The position numbers were made by a program, and so were the translations under genes. The notes beneath the pieces were generated by a model, which was given only the letters and a program-made list of their open reading frames with translations, did no database searches and was not told where the DNA came from. A DNA stretch of 13,390 nucleotides from an uncultured Eggerthellaceae bacterium (GTDB taxonomy: Bacteria > Actinomycetota > Coriobacteriia > Coriobacteriales > Eggerthellaceae), in assembly GCA_946626265.1 (NCBI GenBank), contig CAMOUE010000040.1:1-13390 (forward strand), written 5' to 3'. This document shows positions 1 to 5,537 of the stretch, piece by piece (position 1 is the first letter of the stretch; each line of letters starts with the position of its first letter).

Positions 1-66
1 GCGAGGTTCACCAGGTAGTCGGCCTGCGTGACGCACGTAGGCAAGTAACATTGCGGGCCCGCAAGA
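1..66. other. Left-edge stretch with a perfect palindrome; no gene assigned
   Basis: This short piece lies beyond the stop of the TetR gene and is cut by the window edge. Positions 51-64 (TTGCGGGCCCGCAA) form a perfect 14-bp palindrome, and TGCGT-G-ACGCA lies at 25-35. On the minus strand one frame stays open to the edge and would read ...CYLPTCVTQADYLVNL, which looks protein-like. It has no convincing start codon with a Shine-Dalgarno, so no CDS is called. The palindrome could be an operator or part of a TetR-gene terminator; there is no T-run after it. Confidence 0.3.
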
Positions 67-633
67 TCACGTCCGCTTCGCGGCAAGGCAGGCGGCGATG
101 CCGCCCAGGATGAATCGGTCGATGACGGGGCGAATCTCGGCCCACTCGCCATCGGCCACGCCCGCTTGGCGCGCCGCCGAGAAGCATCCTGACATCTGGA
201 ACGAGCTGACGGCCTTTGCCTGCGCGTCGGTGTAGCCGGCGTCGACGAGGATGTTGTATAGGTCATGGCTCTCGCGCGCGTCTTGCTGCATGAGAAACGA
301 GTCCATGAAACGCGCTTCGCCGATGACGGGCGCGTATTCCCCCGCCTCGCGCACGAACGCGCAAAACGGACGCCCCGCCGGCTCGAACCCGTCCTGGCAG
401 ACCACCTGGCTCATGAGCGACGACATATCGCCCGAGATCTCGCCCATGAGCGCGTCGTACACGTCGGCCGGATTGCCGAAATGCTCGTAGAACGTCGAGC
501 GGCTCACATGCGCCTCGCGCGCGAGCTCCGAGATGGTGACGTCCGCTAGCGGCTTGCTCGCCAACAACTTGACCAGCGCGTTCTTGATAGCTTCTTCCGT
601 GCGCGTCTCGTACTTCGCTGCTCGCTTCGCCAT
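67..633 (-). CDS. TetR/AcrR-family transcriptional regulator
   Basis: A 188-residue DNA-binding repressor-type protein. The N-terminal helix-turn-helix spans about residues 20-55, with the TetR signature VTISELAREAHVSRSTFYEH followed by F-GN; the rest is helical and would form the ligand-binding and dimer domain. Length is typical of the family (about 190-210). The start is placed at the ATG at 633, where GGGAGGG stands 5 bases upstream. An upstream in-frame ATG at 693 would add 20 residues but lacks such a site. The gene is divergent from the DUF262 pair with about 200 bp between them, the usual layout for a TetR regulator and its target. It could equally control a gene beyond the left edge. 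The ligand and target cannot be read from the sequence. Confidence 0.9.
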   Translation of the reverse strand: MAKRAAKYETRTEEAIKNALVKLLASKPLADVTISELAREAHVSRSTFYEHFGNPADVYDALMGEISGDMSSLMSQVVCQDGFEPAGRPFCAFVREAGEYAPVIGEARFMDSFLMQQDARESHDLYNILVDAGYTDAQAKAVSSFQMSGCFSAARQAGVADGEWAEIRPVIDRFILGGIAACLAAKRT

Positions 634-829
634 CGTTTCCCTCCCGCCGCGAGTCACCGCCCCACATAGCGGTTCATTCACAAAACGAAACAATTTCGAA
701 CAGATTGTACGATATTCGACAACGACGGGAAACCCCGTCCACGCGCTTTGCTACGATGACGCCGACAAGCAAGGTGAATTGACAATTTGGGGCGACTCCC
801 CAAATTGTCAATTACAGCTAGGAGGCAGC
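634..829. promoter_or_regulatory. Divergent intergenic region between TetR gene and DUF262 gene
   Basis: This region should hold both divergent promoters. Small symmetric sites are visible: CGAAA-CAA-TTTCG at 686-698, and TCGAA...TTCGA with 14 bases between the arms at 696-719. Either could be a TetR-type operator, but this is only inference from symmetry and position. No convincing -35/-10 pair was found in either direction. The strong inverted repeat at 777-813 is listed separately. Confidence 0.35.
777..813. repeat. Perfect 16-bp inverted repeat just upstream of the first DUF262 gene
   Basis: The arms AATTGACAATTTGGGG (777-792) and CCCCAAATTGTCAATT (798-813) are exact reverse complements around the 5-base loop CGACT. 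The repeat ends about 5 bases before the AGGAGG ribosome-binding site of the gene starting at 830. In RNA it would form a very stable hairpin beside that site; in DNA it is a symmetric operator candidate. The left arm contains TTGACA, but no -10 box follows at normal spacing. It could also be a dispersed palindromic (REP or MITE-like) element. Confidence 0.8.
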
Positions 830-1888
830 ATGCAAATCACGCAACAATCGCTCCTGGACCTGATGGGCGCGCCTGACGCGCGCTTCTCGATCCCGAAGTT
901 CCAACGCGCCTACTCGTGGGACGCGCCGCAGTGCGACGAACTATGGCGCGACCTCATGCGGGCCGCGCGCGCCCACCGCTCGCACTTCATGGGCACGCTC
1001 ATCTACCTGGAAGAAGAGCGAGATGGCGCACGCGAGCTGTCAGTCGTCGACGGCCAGCAGCGGCTGACCACGATCACGCTCATCCTCGCGGCGCTCGCGC
1101 GCTCTATGCGCGAAACCGGAGAGCAGCTCTTCGGCATCGACGCCGACAGCATTGCATCCACGTTCCTGGTCGGCGATGCGGGAGCGAAGCTGCTGCTCTC
1201 CCCCGCCGACCGTGCGACGCTCGACGCCATCGTCAACGACGGCGCGCTCCCCGAGCACGCATCGGCGCGCGTCGTCGAGAACCTGCAAAACTTCGAGGCG
1301 AAGATGCACGAGGACGGGTTCGACCCGATGGAGCTCTGGCAGGGCCTCGGTTCGCTGTTCGTCATCGCGGCCGAGCTCGACCACAAACGGCAAGCTCCAG
1401 TTGTCTTCGAGAGCTTCAACTCGAAGGGCGTACCGCTCGTCACGGCCGACCTCGTGCGCAACTTCCTGCTGATCGCGGAGAGCCACAGCGAGCAGAAACG
1501 CCTGTTCGAACAGTACTGGGAACCCATCACGGGCGTCTTCGGCGACGACCCCGGCTCGATCAAGCTGAACAACGCCATCCTCGGCTGGCTGGCCGTGCGC
1601 CTGACCAAGGTTCGGAAATTCGGCGACGACCAGGCGTTCAGCATCTTCAAGAGCTACTGTGAGGACGAATACGACGGGTCGGTGGACGACCTGCTCGACG
1701 AGATGTACGCATTCTGCATGGTGTGGGCCGAGAATTACCGCTACCACGCGGTGAAGAAGTACAAGACCGCCGACTGGGCGAAACTCGGGCACAAGACGCG
1801 CGTTTCGAACCGACCTCGCGCCAAGCTCGACAACCCCGAGAGCTACGAGTACTACAAGAAGCATTTCGGAGTAGACCCGCAGTGGTAG
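830..1888 (+). CDS. DUF262 (GmrSD N-terminal-like) protein, first of two tandem paralogs, lacking the HNH domain
   Basis: A 352-residue protein with DUF262 signature motifs in order: IPKFQRAYSW near residues 21-30, HFMGTLIY near 51-58, VDGQQRLTT near 72-80, and a VFESFNSKG...TADLVRNFLL block near the middle. In GmrSD and BrxU-type enzymes DUF262 is the nucleotide-binding, ParB-like part and is followed by a DUF1524 HNH nuclease. This protein ends at KHFGVDPQW with no HNH motif, so it is about half the usual 550-700 residues. The start is fixed by AGGAGG 5 bases before the ATG; the frame is open upstream to 533 but has no comparable site there. The next gene, 166 bp downstream, is a clear paralog. 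A role in defence against foreign DNA is inferred only from the family; without a nuclease domain the activity is unknown. Confidence 0.85.
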   Translation: MQITQQSLLDLMGAPDARFSIPKFQRAYSWDAPQCDELWRDLMRAARAHRSHFMGTLIYLEEERDGARELSVVDGQQRLTTITLILAALARSMRETGEQLFGIDADSIASTFLVGDAGAKLLLSPADRATLDAIVNDGALPEHASARVVENLQNFEAKMHEDGFDPMELWQGLGSLFVIAAELDHKRQAPVVFESFNSKGVPLVTADLVRNFLLIAESHSEQKRLFEQYWEPITGVFGDDPGSIKLNNAILGWLAVRLTKVRKFGDDQAFSIFKSYCEDEYDGSVDDLLDEMYAFCMVWAENYRYHAVKKYKTADWAKLGHKTRVSNRPRAKLDNPESYEYYKKHFGVDPQW

Positions 1889-1900
1889 GAGAGGCGGTCC

Positions 1901-2028
1901 CCGCTTGTCGGCTGAGGGCGGCAGGGGCGCCGCCTACGGCCGCCCGGCGGAACGCCGTCGGCCCATCCCGATGATTCGCCCCGCCTGCGCAAGCGGCGGC
2001 GCCCCTGCCGCCCTCAGCCGACAAGCGG
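1901..2028. repeat. 34-bp perfect inverted repeat between the DUF262 paralogs
   Basis: The arms at 1901-1934 and 1995-2028 are exact reverse complements over 34 bases, flanking a 60-base GC-rich centre. Each arm also folds on itself (GGCGGC...GCCGCC within 1917-1934). The element fills most of the 166-bp gap between two genes on the same strand, starting 12 bases after the first stop and ending 26 bases before the second start. No T-run follows it. It could be a small mobile palindromic element (MITE or REP-like) or a strong intercistronic RNA structure that separates expression of the two genes. Confidence 0.85.
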
Positions 2029-2054
2029 AGCCGTACTGAAAGCGAGAGTTCAAC

Positions 2055-3092
2055 ATGGAAATCAAGCAAGAGTCCTTTCTCGACCTTTTATCGAAAACCG
2101 ATACGCGGTTCGTGATTCCGGTGTTCCAGCGCGTGTACTCGTGGGACGCACGGCAATGCAACGAGCTGTGGGAAGACATCATGGAGGCAGGCGCGCAAGC
2201 CGACGACGCCGGCGAGCCGCACTTCATGGGAATGCTGCTGTACTCCGCCGACACCGAGACATGGAACGGCGCCGCCCAGTTCGACGTCATCGACGGGCAG
2301 CAGCGTATGACGACGATGTCACTGCTGCTGTGCGCATTGGCGCGTTACCTCGACGAGACGGGCGGGAGCGTCGACGGCCTTTCCGCCAACGACGTGTTCG
2401 AGCGGTACCTTCGCATCGGCTCGGGCTCGAAAGCCACGGGCAAGCTCACGCTGTCGTTCATGGACCGTGAGACGCTCTACGCGCTCATCGGCGTCGGCAT
2501 CATGCCCGCCGAGCCCGCCGGGCGCCTCATCGACAACCTCGAGCTGTTCTACGCGAAAATGCAGGAACCCGGCTTCGATGTCGCGCGGTTCTGGCGCGGT
2601 CTCAAGCAGCTCGAAGTCGCCAGCATCCTCATGGGGCACGACGACAGCCCGCAGCTCGTGTTCGAAAGCCTGAACTCGAAGGGAATGGCGCTTTCGACCG
2701 CCGACCGCATCCGCAACTTCATCGTCGTGACCGACGAGGCCAACGGGCACGTCGACGACGGCGTGTTCGAGCGTTGCTGGCTTCCGCTCGAGAGGCTGGT
2801 CGCCGACGGGGGCTGCGACCTGGACGTCACGACCGTCGTGCATGCGTGGCTGGCCGGCAAGTACCGCGAGACGCGCATTTTCGACAAGAGCGAGGTCTAC
2901 GGAATCTTCAAGAGCTGCCTGCGCGGCGAGTACGGCGACAGCCTCGAGCGCGCGCTGGCCGACGTTGCCGAATATGCTCGCAAGCTCATCAGCGATGCGG
3001 ATTTCCGCACCGAGGAGCTCGAAGACGCCGGGCGTTGGATTGCGGGAAAGCCCAAGGAGCTCATCAGCGAATACAAAATGTTCGGGGATTAG
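2055..3092 (+). CDS. DUF262 (GmrSD N-terminal-like) protein, second tandem paralog, lacking the HNH domain
   Basis: A 345-residue paralog of the preceding gene. It shares the opening MEIKQESFLDLL, IPVFQRVYSWDARQCNELW, HFMGMLLYS, IDGQQRMTT and VFESLNSKGMALSTADRIRNF, and the later IFKS motif near residue 285. The two proteins can be aligned almost end to end, so they arose by duplication, though they have diverged well beyond a recent copy. Like its neighbour it stops where a DUF1524 HNH nuclease would normally begin. The start is the ATG at 2055 with only a weak GAGAG site upstream. The pair may act as a heteromer, but that is inference. No separate nuclease gene is adjacent. Confidence 0.85.
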   Translation: MEIKQESFLDLLSKTDTRFVIPVFQRVYSWDARQCNELWEDIMEAGAQADDAGEPHFMGMLLYSADTETWNGAAQFDVIDGQQRMTTMSLLLCALARYLDETGGSVDGLSANDVFERYLRIGSGSKATGKLTLSFMDRETLYALIGVGIMPAEPAGRLIDNLELFYAKMQEPGFDVARFWRGLKQLEVASILMGHDDSPQLVFESLNSKGMALSTADRIRNFIVVTDEANGHVDDGVFERCWLPLERLVADGGCDLDVTTVVHAWLAGKYRETRIFDKSEVYGIFKSCLRGEYGDSLERALADVAEYARKLISDADFRTEELEDAGRWIAGKPKELISEYKMFGD

Positions 3093-3138
3093 GGCGGCGG
3101 GCGCGTCCGGGGACGGCCCCGCCGCCCTCCCCGGACGC
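3092..3138. terminator. GC-rich hairpins between convergent DUF262 and cytX genes
   Basis: Directly after the stop of the second DUF262 gene, GCGTCCGGGG (3103-3112) pairs perfectly with CCCCGGACGC (3129-3138). An alternative stem pairs GGGCGGCGG (3092-3100) with CCGCCGCCC (3119-3127). The two stems are mutually exclusive. No T-run follows on either strand, so classical intrinsic termination is not certain, but the site lies between two convergent genes where a bidirectional stop is expected. Confidence 0.5.
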
Positions 3139-3151
3139 TCGCTCGCGACCG

Positions 3152-3219
3152 TTCCGAACGGCGGCTCGAGACGCCCCCGGCCGCTGGGTCACAGCCTTTC
3201 CGAGCGGCGGCTCGAGACG
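3152..3219. repeat. 22-bp direct repeat at the 3' end of cytX
   Basis: Two copies, 3152-3173 and 3198-3219, agree at 21 of 22 positions (TTCCGA, then A or G, then CGGCGGCTCGAGACG, with copy one carrying A). The second copy encodes the last residues of the CytX-like permease (VSSRRSERL); the first lies just beyond its stop. This is a local duplication of the gene end or the scar of an insertion or slippage event. Confidence 0.7.
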
Positions 3220-4385
3220 TTTTCGACGACAACCGCCGCCAATGCGATCACCACCATGACCGGCAGGGTGTTGCCGCAGGGAATATCCCACGAAAGCGAG
3301 ATGCGGTAGAGCGCGAACCCCGCCACCCACAAGACGATGTTGCGCCAGTCGACCGCGGCCGCAGAGCGATCGCGGTGCGCGACGAAGTAGTCGGCCACCA
3401 CGATTGCGGCCATGGGCGCGAACACCGACCCGATGAGGTAGAGGAACTCCTCGAAATTCGACACGGGCGCGAAGATCGCGAGCACCGTGCCTAGAACCGC
3501 CGCCGCGATGCCGCAGACGCGCGCGTCGAGTTTCGGATGGACGCTTTCGGCCGAAATGCCAGCAGACTGCGCGTCGAGAAACGTCGTCGTCACCGTCGAC
3601 AGCACCACGATGAGGATGCCGACCACTCCCAGACCGGCCTGCGCCATGACGGCGGCCACGTCGTCGGAGCCTGCGAACAGCGCGCATCCCAAGCCGATGA
3701 CGAACATCCAGCAACTTCCCGCGAAGTACGCCGAGGTGGCGACCGCCGCACCAGCTGCGGGCTTCTTCGCCTCGCGCGCGTAGTCGCCCACGACGGGCAA
3801 CCACGACAGCGGCATGGCCACGGCGAGCTCGACCGCGGCGCCAAACGATAGCGGCTCCTGGCCCGCCGGCGCAACTGGCGCCCCTTCCCCGAACACCGCG
3901 AAGCTCGCAACGAACGTCAAGGCCAGCAACAGAACCGCAGCCGCCGATTGCACGCGCCCCATGCGTTTCACCCCGACGGCAATCCACAACACGATGAGCG
4001 CGCCGATGACCACGCACCAGCCGGCACCGCCTAGTTGCGGAACCAACAAGTTGGCTGCCGCTGCGCCCGATACGATCATGATGGCCGTCCAGCCGACGAG
4101 CTGCACGACGTTGGCGACCGCGAACAGATCGGCGCCTGCGCGGCCGAACGAGCGTGCGGCTGCGCCCATGGCCGAGGTGCCCGTCTTCGCGCTTACGTAC
4201 GCGACGAGCCAGAACAGGGCGCACCCGATGACATGGCCCATGAGAATCGCCGCGATCCCCTGTTCGAGCCCCAACGGCGCGAAGAACGTGCCCGTGAGTA
4301 TTTCCGCAAGCGAAACGGATGCCCCGAACCAGACGAGCCCGAGCGTGGGGGTGGATAGACTGCGAGTGCTAGATGATTGCGACAT
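3189..4385 (-). CDS. cytX: CytX-like NCS1-family permease (hydroxymethylpyrimidine/thiamine precursor uptake)
   Basis: A 398-residue inner-membrane transporter with about 12 hydrophobic segments. The N-terminal block GLVWFGASVSLAEILTGTFF, then APLGLEQG, GHVIG and AKTGTSAMGAAARSFGRAG, is characteristic of the CytX branch of the NCS1 (purine-cytosine permease) family, which is linked to uptake of the thiamine pyrimidine HMP. The assignment is strongly supported by the TPP riboswitch directly upstream. The start is the ATG at 4385; its Shine-Dalgarno GGAGGGAG lies in the 3' strand of the riboswitch, so translation is probably shut off when TPP is bound. No other thiamine genes are in the window, so this appears to be a single-gene thiamine-salvage unit. 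The C-terminal tail overlaps a local 22-bp duplication. Confidence 0.88.
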   Translation of the reverse strand: MSQSSSTRSLSTPTLGLVWFGASVSLAEILTGTFFAPLGLEQGIAAILMGHVIGCALFWLVAYVSAKTGTSAMGAAARSFGRAGADLFAVANVVQLVGWTAIMIVSGAAAANLLVPQLGGAGWCVVIGALIVLWIAVGVKRMGRVQSAAAVLLLALTFVASFAVFGEGAPVAPAGQEPLSFGAAVELAVAMPLSWLPVVGDYAREAKKPAAGAAVATSAYFAGSCWMFVIGLGCALFAGSDDVAAVMAQAGLGVVGILIVVLSTVTTTFLDAQSAGISAESVHPKLDARVCGIAAAVLGTVLAIFAPVSNFEEFLYLIGSVFAPMAAIVVADYFVAHRDRSAAAVDWRNIVLWVAGFALYRISLSWDIPCGNTLPVMVVIALAAVVVENVSSRRSERL

Positions 4386-4388
4386 GGC

Positions 4389-4482
4389 AAGCTCCCTCCG
4401 GCGGCATTACCCGCATCAGGTTTTTCGGGTCGAAGCGGGATTACACTTCCTCTCAGCCCGCATCACGCGAGCTCCCCGCCGC
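4389..4482 (-). promoter_or_regulatory. TPP (THI-box) riboswitch upstream of cytX
   Basis: Read on the minus strand, the leader has the conserved TPP aptamer pieces in order: GGGGAGC, GCTGAGAGG (the CUGAGA core), ACCCG, AACCTGATGCGGGTAATG and GCCGGAGGGAGC. These match the thi-box consensus (CUGAGA...ACCC...ACCUGA...GGGUAAUGCC...GGGA). The aptamer ends about 5 bases before the cytX start codon, and the GGAGGGAG segment doubles as ribosome-binding site. Control is therefore most likely at translation initiation. A further perfect hairpin, GCCCGC-AATCG-GCGGGC on the minus strand (4481-4497), precedes the aptamer. Confidence 0.93.
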
Positions 4483-4505
4483 CCGCCGATTGCGGGCGTA
4501 CGCCT

Positions 4506-4511
4506 ATTGTA
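4506..4511 (-). promoter_or_regulatory. Candidate -10 element for the cytX leader
   Basis: On the minus strand TACAAT lies just upstream of the riboswitch leader, where transcription must start (near 4499). It matches the TATAAT consensus at 5 of 6 positions. The matching -35 is unclear; CACTTG at 4528-4533 gives a 16-base spacer and is only a weak match. Confidence 0.4.
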
Positions 4512-4575
4512 GCCGAACGCGGGCCGCAAGTGAGCCGGGCGACTCACCGGGAGGCCGACTCACCCGACCCACGCT

Positions 4576-5457
4576 CTAACGAAGCAGGAGCTGCTTGTCG
4601 CTCGGGAGGCCAACGTTGATGCGCTCGAACAGCTTGCGGGCATCGTCGAGCACGTCTGACCCTTCGAGTTTCATCTCCTCGATTGTGGGGATAAGAATAT
4701 CGCCTTCCCCCAACCCCAGCACCATGCGGATCATGGAAGCCTCGGCGGGGATTCCGTAGCATCCCGCCCAAGCGTCGGTCATGTTGGGCGACATCTCGAT
4801 CAAGCGGAAATTCAAACGCCGCACCCATGCGGGATGGCAAAGCGGGAAATACAGTTTTTGCAAATTGATACGCTCGTCGGGCATTTTCAAGCGGTATTCG
4901 CTGAAATGAACGTCCTTGTCGACATACGACATCTCGAACACGCGCAAATCCACCATGAAGCCCATGAGCTCGAGCGCCTCGGCCGCCGCGAGCACGATGG
5001 CACCACGCGCGTCGATTCGCTCGCGCGGCTCGTTTCCAGCGTAGGACGTGTTCAGGTAAATGGTCACATGCGGCTTGCGGACCACCGGCTTGTTAACCAT
5101 CGTGAGCGGGCTTCCCTCGAGATACGCCTTCACGTCGGGCGCGAATCCCACGTAGTCGTGAAACGTGCGATTCGGGTCTATCTTGATGTCGAGAGATCGC
5201 TTCACTTTCTCGACGAGCGAAACCAGGTCGTTGAAACCGTCATGCCACCCGAAACGGCACAGCTCGATGGCTTCCTCGAGGCTTTCCGTCAGCGTGAATT
5301 CCTCGCTCCCCACCTCGCTTGCCTGCGAGCCACGCGAAAACGCTTCGTGGATCTCGGCCTGCTGCAAGTACGCGAGATAGTCCTCGAGCGAATCGAAGAC
5401 GAAATGGCGAACCCAGTAATCGCCAATCCAAAATGTGTTGTACCCCACGCCTCGCAT
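4576..5457 (-). CDS. Protein of unknown function, possible VWA-like partner of the adjacent AAA+ ATPase
   Basis: A 293-residue protein without signal peptide or membrane segment. Visible parts: an N-terminal region with FDSLEDYLAYLQQ; a segment TESLEEAIELCRFGWHDGF at residues 57-75, resembling the GW(P/H)-G motif I recall from a phage and bacterial family of unknown function (possibly the one labelled DUF7192); and a C-terminal domain with HVTIYLNTSYAG (130-141), RGAIVLAAAEALELMGFMVDL and a late IEMSPN segment. The beta strand, then helix with GaaalAlaeaLE..G layout recalls a VWA/Rossmann fold, but the metal-site DxSxS is replaced by NTSYA. It follows the MoxR-like ATPase gene by 80 bp on the same strand; MoxR ATPases are commonly paired with VWA proteins. 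The ATG at 5457 (AAAGG 5 bases upstream) is preferred over a TTG eight codons earlier. Confidence 0.65.
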   Translation of the reverse strand: MRGVGYNTFWIGDYWVRHFVFDSLEDYLAYLQQAEIHEAFSRGSQASEVGSEEFTLTESLEEAIELCRFGWHDGFNDLVSLVEKVKRSLDIKIDPNRTFHDYVGFAPDVKAYLEGSPLTMVNKPVVRKPHVTIYLNTSYAGNEPRERIDARGAIVLAAAEALELMGFMVDLRVFEMSYVDKDVHFSEYRLKMPDERINLQKLYFPLCHPAWVRRLNFRLIEMSPNMTDAWAGCYGIPAEASMIRMVLGLGEGDILIPTIEEMKLEGSDVLDDARKLFERINVGLPSDKQLLLR

Positions 5458-5492
5458 TGATGCCTTTCTTGAATGAACCAACCTCCCCGAGC

Positions 5493-5533
5493 GAGTCGGC
5501 CTCCCTGTTGCCCCGGCTCATCGAGGCCGACTC
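5493..5533. repeat. 11-bp inverted repeat between the AAA+ gene and its downstream partner
   Basis: GAGTCGGCCTC (5493-5503) and GAGGCCGACTC (5523-5533) are perfect reverse complements with a 19-base loop. The hairpin begins 4 bases after the AAA+ stop codon. No T-run follows in the direction of transcription, so it looks like an intercistronic stability or attenuation structure rather than a full terminator. The same sequence word recurs beyond the other end of the downstream gene (4549-4561). Confidence 0.65.
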
Positions 5534-5537
5534 ATCC

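Noticed and set aside
1..66. Open minus-strand frame reading CYLPTCVTQADYLVNL at the left edge
   Set aside because: It looks protein-like, but no start codon with a ribosome-binding site is visible and only about 20 residues lie in the window.
634..693. Twenty-residue N-terminal extension of the TetR protein
   Set aside because: No ribosome-binding site at 693; the ATG at 633 has GGGAGGG at good spacing and gives the usual TetR N-terminus.
533..829. N-terminal extension of the first DUF262 gene upstream of 830
   Set aside because: The frame is open, but the extension overlaps the TetR gene, shows no family similarity, and the ATG at 830 has a strong AGGAGG and aligns with the start of the paralog.
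3064..4224. Long minus-strand frame of 386 codons overlapping cytX
   Set aside because: It is arginine- and glycine-rich with no recognisable motif, a GC-driven shadow of cytX, which has clear family motifs and a riboswitch.
5458..5481. TTG start for the 293-residue protein, eight codons upstream
   Set aside because: The GGGGAGG site is only one base from that TTG, which is too close; the ATG at 5457 has AAAGG at 5 bases.
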